Part shown: positions 56,793 through 64,000 of the stretch, one piece after another
Numbering within the stretch: the stretch's first letter is position 1
Layout of the letters: the number at the start of each line of letters is the position of its first letter
Source: Solidesulfovibrio carbinolicus
Lineage (GTDB): Bacteria; Desulfobacterota; Desulfovibrionia; Desulfovibrionales; Desulfovibrionaceae
Reading direction: 5' to 3'
Length of the DNA stretch: 64,000 nt
NCBI RefSeq assembly: GCF_004135975.1
Contig: NZ_CP026538.1
Span: forward strand, 2,170,001-2,234,000
Program-made: the position numbers and the translations under genes
The notes under the pieces: model-generated
Told to the model about the DNA's origin: nothing
Database searches by the model: none
What the model saw: only the letters and a program-made list of their open reading frames with translations

Positions 56793-59099
56793 ATGGAATG
56801 GAACAACGACCATCCGCCCTACGTCAAAGGGGCGTTGCGCTCCCGCCCCGGGCCTTTGGAGGCCGGCCCCGACGACGGCTCGGGCCTGTGCGACGGCCTG
56901 GAGTCCGCTGGGGGGGAAATGGGCGTGGTGACGGCGGCGATCGCCGATTTCGCCAGCCTCTTGCCGGAGATTGACCTGGAGACCGGCTTCGAGATTTTGC
57001 GCCAGTTGGCCGAGGCCGTTCGGGAGGGGTTCGCCTGTCATTTTCCGGGCTGTCGGGCGCTGCGGTTCCAGGAAACCGGGGTCGCCTCCCAGGCCTGCGT
57101 TTTCGCCCAGGGGCCAGGCTGCCGCGAGCCCGGCGCGGTTTTGGGATATTTCGCCGCTTTCCGGGCCGCCCTGGCCGGGCCGTTGTCCCAGCGTTTCAGC
57201 CGGTTGGCCGGCCGGTCGCTTGTCGTGGAGGTCGGCTACGCCCGCCTGGACGCCGCCGCCGGAGCCGGCCCGCGCCAGTTGTTGCGGGCCTTGTGCCAGG
57301 CCCAGTGCCTGGGCAAGCACGGTTTCGACGACGAACGCCGCCGACTGCATCAGGCTTTTGAGCGCCTCCTTGCCGCCCGTGAGTGCGACGTGCGCTACCA
57401 GCCCCTGGTCGATCTGGCCGGCGGCGGCGTGCTTGGCTGGGAAGCGGCCATCCGGGGCGAAGCGGACGGCCCGTTTGCCGGCGTCGGTCAGCTCTGGGCC
57501 TTTGCCGCCACCTGCGGCGAGGAAGCGGCCCTGGACCGGCTTTTCCGGGAGCTGGCCCTGTCCCGCCTGGGGCCGATTGGCGACCGTCAAAAGCTCTTTT
57601 TGCCCATCCGCCATGCCAGCCTCGACGATCCGGCTTTTGCTGCGCCCAGGCTCGCCGCCGATCTGGAGCGCCTGGGCCTGTCCCCGGCCGACGTGGTGCT
57701 GTGCGTTTCCGAAAAAAACGTCCTGGGCGACCTGTCCTGCTTGTTTGAACGCCTGGAACCCCACCGGGCCGTCGGGTTTGCCCTGGCCGCCGACGACGTG
57801 GGCGGCGGGGCGTCCAACCTGTTGCTGCTTTCCCGGGCTCGGCCCGACTGGATCAAGACCTGTCCGGGCCTGGCCGAGGCCGTGGAAGCCAATCCCTTTA
57901 AGCGGGTGATGCTCGAAACCCTGGCGCTTTTATCGGAAAAAATCGGCGCGCGTCTGGCCGTGGCCGGCATCGCCTCGGAGCTGGCCCTGTCCACGGTAGC
58001 CTCCATGGGCGTCCATGCCGCCCTTGGGCCGCATTTCGGTCAGCCGGCCTGCCCCAAGCCGGAGCAGGTGGCCGAGTTGCCGCCCAAGGCGAACTTCGAC
58101 ATCCTGGGCGGCGGCGGCTGGCAGTCCTCGGCCCCCATCGGCAATCTGGCCGAGGCCTGCCTCACCGTGGCCGAGGACACCACCGTGGACGAGGTGCGCG
58201 GGCTCTTGGCCGACCGGCCGCCCATGACCAACGTGGTGGTGGCCGCCGCCGGCCGGCCGGTGGGCATTCTCATGAACTACCATCTGGATCGCCGGCTCAG
58301 CTCCCGTTACGGCAACTCCCTTTTCGGCCACAAATCCGTCACCCGCATCATGAACGACAAGCCCCTTGTCGCCGAGGCCGCCCAGGCCGTGGAGGCCGTA
58401 GCCCGGCAGGCCATGAACCGCGACCCGGCCATGGTCTATGACGACATTGTGGTGGTGGACGAGGCCGGACTGCTCGTCGGCACGGTCTCGGTGCAAAAGA
58501 TGCTCGACTCCCTGGCCCAGGTGCAGGTGGAGCTGGCCAAGGGGCTTAATCCCTTGTCCGGCCTGCCCGGCAACATGGCCATTGAACTGGAAGTGGGGCG
58601 TCGGGCCAAGCTCGGCGGACCGGCCAGCTGCGTTTACGTCGATCTCGACAATTTCAAGGTCTACAACGACGCCTACGGTTTTTCCAACGGCGACAAGGTG
58701 ATTCTGCTCACGGCCAGGGTGCTGGCCGAGGCCCTGCGGGGCCGGCCGGACTGTTTCCTCGGCCATGTGGGCGGCGACGATTTCGTGTGCATCACCCCGC
58801 GCGAAGAGGCCGAAGGCCTGTGCCAGCGGGCCATTGAGGCCTTTGCCGCAGCCATTGGCGATCACTACAGCCCCGAGGATCGTCGGCGCGGAGCCGTTGC
58901 CGGCAAGTCCCGCGACGGCGCGCCAGGCATGTTTCCGCTGGTGTCGCTGTCCATGGGCATCGTGGACTGCGCCTTCGAAATACCTTTTAGCGCCGAGGAG
59001 TTCAGCCAGCGGGTGGCGGAAGTCAAGAAATTCGCCAAGACCCGGGCTGGCAACTCCTATGTGCGCGACCGGCGCGCCCCCCTTGGCGCGCGGGTTTGA
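56793..59099 (+). CDS. EAL (degenerate)-CBS-GGDEF signalling protein
   Basis: 768 residues. An EAL-type fold near 190-400 carries GWEAAIRG where active enzymes have E-A-L plus further acidic residues, and it is probably inactive. A CBS domain pair (about 455-590) precedes a GGDEF domain (about 600-755) with GGDDF near 660 in FLGHVGGDDFVCI, which retains the residues needed for catalysis. The protein likely makes cyclic di-GMP in response to a nucleotide bound by the CBS pair. It is cytosolic with no membrane segment. It precedes pstB-phoU without an obvious terminator. Confidence 0.78.
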   Translation: MEWNNDHPPYVKGALRSRPGPLEAGPDDGSGLCDGLESAGGEMGVVTAAIADFASLLPEIDLETGFEILRQLAEAVREGFACHFPGCRALRFQETGVASQACVFAQGPGCREPGAVLGYFAAFRAALAGPLSQRFSRLAGRSLVVEVGYARLDAAAGAGPRQLLRALCQAQCLGKHGFDDERRRLHQAFERLLAARECDVRYQPLVDLAGGGVLGWEAAIRGEADGPFAGVGQLWAFAATCGEEAALDRLFRELALSRLGPIGDRQKLFLPIRHASLDDPAFAAPRLAADLERLGLSPADVVLCVSEKNVLGDLSCLFERLEPHRAVGFALAADDVGGGASNLLLLSRARPDWIKTCPGLAEAVEANPFKRVMLETLALLSEKIGARLAVAGIASELALSTVASMGVHAALGPHFGQPACPKPEQVAELPPKANFDILGGGGWQSSAPIGNLAEACLTVAEDTTVDEVRGLLADRPPMTNVVVAAAGRPVGILMNYHLDRRLSSRYGNSLFGHKSVTRIMNDKPLVAEAAQAVEAVARQAMNRDPAMVYDDIVVVDEAGLLVGTVSVQKMLDSLAQVQVELAKGLNPLSGLPGNMAIELEVGRRAKLGGPASCVYVDLDNFKVYNDAYGFSNGDKVILLTARVLAEALRGRPDCFLGHVGGDDFVCITPREEAEGLCQRAIEAFAAAIGDHYSPEDRRRGAVAGKSRDGAPGMFPLVSLSMGIVDCAFEIPFSAEEFSQRVAEVKKFAKTRAGNSYVRDRRAPLGARV

Positions 59100-59239
59100 A
59101 CCGTTTCGTCACGCGGGCGGCGTTTGTCACCGGTTTGCCATAAAGCCATGGCCTGATCGTCATGGGCGGCGGGCATACCGGATCAGGCCGGGCGCGATGC
59201 CGCCCCGGCCGGCACAAACGCCCAAGGACGGCTCGCCCC

Positions 59240-60001
59240 ATGCAACACAGCGTCAAAATGGCCGCGGTGGATCTCGACTTCTACTACGGCCGGTTCAAGG
59301 CTCTTGAGAGCATCAATCTGGAAATTCCCGAGCGCCGGGTCACGGCGCTCATTGGCCCGTCCGGCTGCGGCAAATCGACCTTTTTGCGGTGCTTAAACCG
59401 CATGAACGACCTCATCGCCGGCACGCGCACCGAAGGCGCGGTGCTCCTCGACGGAGTCAAGGTCAACGTGCCGAGCCTGGACGTGGTGGAATTGCGGCGC
59501 AAGGTGGGCATGGTCTTCCAAAAGCCCAACCCCTTCCCTAAGACCATTTTCGAGAACGTGGCTTATGGCCTGCGGGTCGGCGGCGTATCTGATCGCAACT
59601 ACATTTCGAGCCAGGTGGAAAAGAGCCTGGTCGCGGCCGGGCTTTTCACCGAAGTCAAGGACCGGCTCCATGATTCGGCCCTGGGCCTTTCCGGTGGCCA
59701 ACAGCAGCGGTTGTGCATCGCCCGGGCCGTGGCCCTGGAGCCGGAAGTGCTGCTCATGGACGAGCCGGCCTCGGCCCTGGACCCCATCGCCACCCAGAAG
59801 ATCGAGGAGCTCATCGCCGAGCTCAAGCGCAACTACACCATCGCCATCGTCACCCACAGCATGCAGCAGGCGGCCCGGGTCTCGGACCTCACCGCCTTTT
59901 TCTACATGGGCAAACTCGTGGAAGTCGGCCCCACCGAAGCCATCTTCACCCGTCCGGCCAATCAGCAGACCGAAGACTACGTCACCGGCCGTTTCGGCTG
60001 A
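59240..60001 (+). CDS. pstB: Phosphate ABC transporter ATPase PstB
   Basis: 253 residues, cytosolic ATPase of high-affinity phosphate import. Walker [10 protein letters not shown] near 38, Q-loop [11 protein letters not shown] near 91 and signature LSGGQQQR near 152 are present, with Walker B and PstB-typical CLNRMNDLI. The start at 59240 (MQHSVKM) was chosen over a longer frame. pstS, pstC and pstA are not adjacent, so the permease must be encoded elsewhere. phoU follows. Confidence 0.94.
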   Translation: MQHSVKMAAVDLDFYYGRFKALESINLEIPERRVTALIGPSGCGKSTFLRCLNRMNDLIAGTRTEGAVLLDGVKVNVPSLDVVELRRKVGMVFQKPNPFPKTIFENVAYGLRVGGVSDRNYISSQVEKSLVAAGLFTEVKDRLHDSALGLSGGQQQRLCIARAVALEPEVLLMDEPASALDPIATQKIEELIAELKRNYTIAIVTHSMQQAARVSDLTAFFYMGKLVEVGPTEAIFTRPANQQTEDYVTGRFG

Positions 60002-60063
60002 TGCCGCAGGCGCGCCATAGCTCGCCCAGCCAGAACCAACGCCAAGCCTTCGGGAGCCATTTC

Positions 60064-60729
60064 ATGGAAAGCAGAGCCCATTTTCACGCCGAACTTGATG
60101 CCCTCAAGGGCCGTGTCATCGCCCTGTCCGTGCTGGTCGAAACGGCCCGCCAGGGCGCGGTGGCCGCCTACCGCCAAAACGACCAGACCCTGGCCCGCCA
60201 GATCATCGAAGGCGACAAGGCCATCAACCAGCAGGCCTGCGACATCGACGAGGCCTGCCTCAAGCTGCTGGCCCTGGAGCAGCCGGTCGCCCTGGACTTG
60301 CGCCGCATCGTCGGCTACGCCCGGGCCGTTATTAACCTCGAACGCCTGGGCGACGAAGCCGTCAACATCGCCGAGGGCGCGTTGGTCGGGGCTGGGCTTC
60401 CGGGCGACTGCGACGGCGCGCTCATGGAGCTTTCCGACCATGTGGCCGGCATGTTGGCCCTGGCCTCGCGGTCCTTTGTCGAGGATGACGTGGACGCGGC
60501 CATGGACGTCTGTCGCCTGGACGAGCGGGCCAGGGAACTGGCCGTGGCCGCCATGCGCTGCATCACCGAGGCGCTTTCGCGCTGCCAGGCCGCGCCCGAG
60601 GAAGGGGTTCGGGCCATTCTCGCCTGCCGCAGTTTCGAGCGCATGGCCGGACACGCCGCCAACCTCGGCGAAATCCTGGTCTTTATCGTCAAGGGCGTCA
60701 TCCTCAGCCAAAAATGCCAGCCCCGTTAG
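60064..60729 (+). CDS. phoU: Phosphate signalling protein PhoU
   Basis: 221 residues with the two three-helix PhoU repeats and the conserved acidic motifs (RRIVGYARAVINLERLGDEA near 90 and a second, more diverged copy near 190). It modulates phosphate transport and signalling to a PhoR-type kinase. The start at 60064 has GGGAG upstream; an earlier ATG overlaps the pstB stop codon. Encoded with pstB as a pair. Confidence 0.92.
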   Translation: MESRAHFHAELDALKGRVIALSVLVETARQGAVAAYRQNDQTLARQIIEGDKAINQQACDIDEACLKLLALEQPVALDLRRIVGYARAVINLERLGDEAVNIAEGALVGAGLPGDCDGALMELSDHVAGMLALASRSFVEDDVDAAMDVCRLDERARELAVAAMRCITEALSRCQAAPEEGVRAILACRSFERMAGHAANLGEILVFIVKGVILSQKCQPR

Positions 60730-60758
60730 GGGCGGCCTGCCCTCTGGAGCCTTTGCCC

Positions 60759-61817
60759 ATGACGGCCGCCTGCGCCGACGTCATCACTGCCTGCCGCGTT
60801 CCCGTGCCCCATGTCGTGGACGTCATGCCTGGCGGAACGCGGCTTCGCGTACAGACCAACAGTTTGGCCCTGGCCCAAGCCCTGAACCGCCATTTCGCCG
60901 CCTTTCCGGGCGACGGCGGCCAGCCCGATCTGGTTGTCCAGGCCGTGGACGGCCCCAATCCCGACCTGGACCTGGCCTTTGTCCCCCATGAGTCCGAGGG
61001 CGGCAAGGAAGAGTACGCCGATTTGCCCGACGGCCGCCTGGTGCGCAAGCGCCGCACCGGGCTGCTCTTGGTCTTCGGCCCGGCCGGCAACTGGATTTTT
61101 GGCCCCTGCGCCGCCTGGCCCCAGCAGGTGGTCAATGCTCTAAACGCCCGTCTGGCTGATCGGGAACTGGCCCGGGGCGCGGCGCTTCTCCATGCCGCCG
61201 CCGTGGCTCGGGGCGAGGCCGCCCTGGCCCTGGCCGGACTGGCCGGGGCCGGCAAGACCACCCTGGCTCTGGAGCTGGTGCGGCGCGGCGCGGATTTCGT
61301 CACCAACGACCGCTTGTTCGTGACCCCCGAGCCCAACGGCTTCGGGTGTTGCGGCGTAGCCCGGCCGCCTCGGGTCAATCCCGGAACGATCCTGGGCAAC
61401 GACCGGCTGCATGGGCTGCTTGACCCGGTCGAGCGAGCCGCTTATGCCGCCTTGCCGCCGGATGCGCTATGGGGGCTTGAATCCAAACACGACGTGCCCA
61501 TTGAGACGTGTTTCGGACCTGGGCGGGTGCGCCTTCGGGCCGGACTTCGCGCCCTGGTCGTGCTGTGCTGGAAACGCGGCGGCGGCCCCGTGGTCGCGCA
61601 TCGGACCACGTTGGCAGCCGCGCCAGAACTGGTCCCGGCCATCGCCAAGGATCTGGGCGTGTTGTTTCTGGCCGGTCCTTGCCCGGCCGATCCGGCCGCT
61701 TATCTCGCTGCCCTGGGAGAACTGCCGGTGCTGGCGCTCTCCGGCGGCACGGACGTTTCCCACGCGGCCCAGTTGTGCCAGGACATCCTCTGTCGCGCCG
61801 ACGGATGTCCCCCATGA
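60759..61817 (+). CDS. HprK-related kinase B (GAK system)
   Basis: 352 residues. A P-loop GLAGAGKTTLALEL near 160 lies in a HprK-like kinase fold, with DRLFV near 186 and an N-terminal domain lacking the HprK/P regulatory part. The sequence fits the HprK-related kinase B of the GAK gene system (with CofD-like, ATP-grasp and amphi-Trp proteins). Start ATG at 60759. It overlaps the CofD-like gene by 4 bp. The GAK system's substrate has not been shown. Confidence 0.75.
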   Translation: MTAACADVITACRVPVPHVVDVMPGGTRLRVQTNSLALAQALNRHFAAFPGDGGQPDLVVQAVDGPNPDLDLAFVPHESEGGKEEYADLPDGRLVRKRRTGLLLVFGPAGNWIFGPCAAWPQQVVNALNARLADRELARGAALLHAAAVARGEAALALAGLAGAGKTTLALELVRRGADFVTNDRLFVTPEPNGFGCCGVARPPRVNPGTILGNDRLHGLLDPVERAAYAALPPDALWGLESKHDVPIETCFGPGRVRLRAGLRALVVLCWKRGGGPVVAHRTTLAAAPELVPAIAKDLGVLFLAGPCPADPAAYLAALGELPVLALSGGTDVSHAAQLCQDILCRADGCPP

Positions 61818-63073
61818 CGACCTTGCCTGTACCGAGCCTCGACGCTATTGAAGGAACCGACGTGCCAGACGCCAAACATACCCCTCGGGCGCGCATTGCC
61901 CGCACCGTACGTCTGCCCGAACCTTCCCGGGCGGCGCTTTTTCGACGCGCCCCGGAACTGGGGCCCCGGGTGCTCTTTTTCAGCGGCGGCACGGCCCTTC
62001 GCGACCTCAGCACCACGCTGATCGAATACACCGCCAATTCCATCCATCTCATCACGCCCTTTGATTCCGGCGGTTCCTCGGCCGTGCTGCGCAAAGCCTT
62101 CGGCATGCCGGCCGTGGGCGATCTGCGCAACCGCATCATGGCCCTGGCCGACCGCAGCATCACCGGCAATCCGGCCGTGTTCGAGCTTTTTGCCCACCGC
62201 CTGCCCAAGGACGTGCCCCAGGACGAACTGGCGGCTAAACTCGTGCGGATCATGAACGGCGAAGACCCGCTTATCCGCCGGGTGCCCGATCCCCTGCGCA
62301 AGATCATCCGCACCCATCTGCGCTTTTTCAACGAACGCCGGCCCAAGGACTTCGACCTGCGCGGGGCCAGCATCGGCAACTGCATCCTGGCCGGCGGCTA
62401 TTTCAACTACAACCGGATGCTCGACCCGGTCATCTACCTTTTTATGCAGCTGGTCGAAGCCCGAGGCGTGGTGCGGCCCATCGTCAACGCCGACCTGCAT
62501 CTGGCCTGTCGTCTGGCCGACGGCCGGGTGCTCATTGGCCAGCACAACATGACCGGCAAGGAAGCCGCGCCCATTGACGCGCCCATCGAGTCCCTGTGGC
62601 TGACGGCCAGCCTCGACGACCCGACCCCGGCCAGTGTGCGCATCCGCGACAAGACCGACAAGCTCATCCGCCAGGCCGAGGTCATCTGCTTTCCCTACGG
62701 CAGCTTCTATTCGAGCCTCATGGCCAACCTGCTCCCCCAGGGCGTGGGCGACGCCGTGGCCGCCGCCGACTGCCCCAAGGTCTACATCCCCAATCTCGGC
62801 CACGACCCCGAGCAGCAGGGCCTCACCGTGGCCGACCAGACGCGCCGGCTCCTGGCCGCTCTGGAAGCCGGCTGCGCCAAGGCCTGCCGCCGCGAGGACC
62901 TGCTTCGTTTTGTCTTCGTGGACAGCCGGGGAGGGCGCTACGACGGCGGCCTGGACATCCCGGCCATCAAGCGTCTGGGCGTCGAGGTGGTGGACGTGCC
63001 CCTTGCCCGGGCCGACGACTCCGGCCAGGCCGACAGCCGCAAGGTGGCCGAGCTGCTTGTTTCCCTGGCCTGA
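61814..63073 (+). CDS. CofD-like protein (GAK system)
   Basis: 419 residues of the CofD/YvcK fold. FFSGGTALRDLS near 57 and ITPFDSGGSSAVLR near 82 form the nucleotide-binding site, with GNCILAGGYFNYNRM near 192 and GVVRPIVNADLHLA later. It starts inside the HprK-B stop codon (ATGA overlap), so the two proteins probably work together. In the named GAK system it is accompanied by an ATP-grasp enzyme and small amphi-Trp/XXXCH proteins that are not in this window. Activity unknown. Confidence 0.78.
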   Translation: MTTLPVPSLDAIEGTDVPDAKHTPRARIARTVRLPEPSRAALFRRAPELGPRVLFFSGGTALRDLSTTLIEYTANSIHLITPFDSGGSSAVLRKAFGMPAVGDLRNRIMALADRSITGNPAVFELFAHRLPKDVPQDELAAKLVRIMNGEDPLIRRVPDPLRKIIRTHLRFFNERRPKDFDLRGASIGNCILAGGYFNYNRMLDPVIYLFMQLVEARGVVRPIVNADLHLACRLADGRVLIGQHNMTGKEAAPIDAPIESLWLTASLDDPTPASVRIRDKTDKLIRQAEVICFPYGSFYSSLMANLLPQGVGDAVAAADCPKVYIPNLGHDPEQQGLTVADQTRRLLAALEAGCAKACRREDLLRFVFVDSRGGRYDGGLDIPAIKRLGVEVVDVPLARADDSGQADSRKVAELLVSLA

Positions 63074-63159
63074 TTCCAGAGCTAGCGCAGTGTGGCGGAG
63101 CGCATTTTCATGGACGTTGCCGCCCCTGTCCCTGTTTTTTGATTCCAAGGAGTCCGCAT

Positions 63160-64000
63160 CATGATGCAGTGTTTCATCGGCGAGGCCGGCAAGCCGCGCA
63201 TCGTCGAAGGCGTGGCCAGAGGATGCTGGATTCACATGGTCGATCCGAGCGAGGACGAGATCCAGTACATCGTCCGGGAGCTCGGCGTGCCGCTGGATTT
63301 CCTCACCGACCCCCTGGACGTGGACGAACGGTCGCGCATTGAGCAGGAGGACGGCGTTTTGCTGCTGGTGCTGCGCGTGCCGGTGCGCCACGACGAGACC
63401 TCCGGCGGCGTGCCCTTCGCCACCGTGGCCCAGGGCGTCATCGTCGCCGGGGACCATGTGGTGACGGTGTCCAAGGTGGAAAACGAGCTGACGCGCCATT
63501 TCGTCGACGGCCTGGCCAAGCAGTGCACGCCCGAGCGGCCCGGCCGGTTCGTCATCCAGCTGCTGCAGCGAAACGCCCTCCAGTTTCTGGCCGATTTGCG
63601 GGAAATCAACCGCCTCACCAATCTTATCGAGCAGGAGTTGCACAAGTCCTCGCGGAATGAGGAACTCATCGGCCTGGTCAACATTGAAAAAAGCCTCGTC
63701 TACTTCATCACTTCGCTGCAATCCAACAATCTTATCATGAAGACCCTGCTGCGGCGAAAGATCATTACCCTGGATGAGGAAGAACGGGACCTGCTTGAAG
63801 ACGCGCTGATCGAAAACAAGCAGGCCATCAGCATGACCAAGATCTACACCGATATTTTAAGCGGCCTCATGGACGCTTTTGCTTCAATTGTTTCCAATAA
63901 CTTAAACGTCACCATGAAGTTTTTGACCTGCTTCACCATCATTCTCATGATCCCCAACATCCTGGCCGGCCTCTATGGCATGAACGTGAAGCTGCCGCTC
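63160..64000 (+). CDS. corA: CorA-family magnesium transporter (partial, cut by window end)
   Basis: About 280 residues seen. The long cytosolic domain (1-about 245) and first membrane helix (FLTCFTIILMIPNILAGLYG) lead to the GMN motif at the end of the visible part. The second helix and tail lie beyond the window. AAGGA lies 8 bp ahead of the ATG. The ion could be Mg2+, Co2+ or Ni2+ as in the family. It stands after the CofD-like gene, with 86 bp between. Confidence 0.9.

Noticed and set aside
61700-63721. 673-codon antisense frame over the CofD-like and corA genes
   Set aside because: The same mirror effect. The plus strand has recognised families with proper starts.

Overview
The window looks like chromosome of a high-GC sulfate-reducing deltaproteobacterium of the Desulfovibrio/Solidesulfovibrio type. 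The evidence is a complete lactate-to-acetate oxidation operon headed by a single-chain pyruvate:ferredoxin oxidoreductase, a sigma-54 regulator pair beside it, a HprK-B/CofD-like pair typical of this group, and a selenocysteine tRNA. The genus is inferred from gene content, not from a database search.

Layout. (1) 1-16.4 kb: a minus-strand lactate utilisation operon (PFOR, two lactate dehydrogenase-type subunits, ADP-forming acetyl-CoA synthetase, a BioD/DRTGG protein, lactate permease). It is preceded by a near-perfect sigma-54 promoter and paired upstream palindromes, and then by the genes for a sigma-54 response regulator and a hybrid sensor kinase. (2) 16.6-18.6 kb: ftsY with its promoter and terminator. 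(3) 18.6-22.4 kb: a low-GC accessory patch with an IS21-like end remnant, a GT-C-like membrane protein and a decayed IS3-family element. (4) 22.5-26.2 kb: a minus-strand group with an ArsR regulator, a MOT1-type anion transporter, a YraQ/ArsP-type permease, a CMD protein and a mini-thioredoxin. (5) 26,344-46,949: a 20.5-kb integrative mobilizable element inserted in the 3' half of the selenocysteine tRNA gene and bounded by 68-bp direct repeats. (6) 47.1-64 kb: core genes (ATC hydrolase, asnS, GT2 plus methyltransferase, PocR-domain kinase, PHP-GT4 protein, EAL/CBS/GGDEF protein, pstB-phoU, HprK-B, CofD-like, corA).

The element is the most interesting part. It encodes a tyrosine integrase, an AlpA-like DNA-binding protein, a probable archaeo-eukaryotic-type primase, a large helicase, MobC and a 1,042-residue MOBP-type relaxase. 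The minus strand carries a two-gene pair resembling IcmV/TraX and DotA/TraY of type IVB secretion systems. It also encodes two secreted proteins with phage tail-collar-like sequence, an NlpC/P60 cysteine peptidase and six small unknown proteins. There is no ATPase, no coupling protein and no other secretion gene. The element therefore cannot build its own channel, but it carries exactly the parts that could modify a helper's channel and the surface it displays. Next to the helicase gene lie two 40-nt hairpin sequences in inverted orientation. They resemble the layout of the ssiA/ssiB single-strand initiation sites of RSF1010-type plasmids and point to a self-replicating, strand-displacement stage. 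Between the secretion operon and mobC lies a candidate oriT with an IncP-like nick hexamer.

The element's genes are much poorer in GC than the chromosome, with abrupt GC-rich patches at the start of the relaxase gene and at the ends of the helicase and DotA-like genes, so it appears to be a mosaic.
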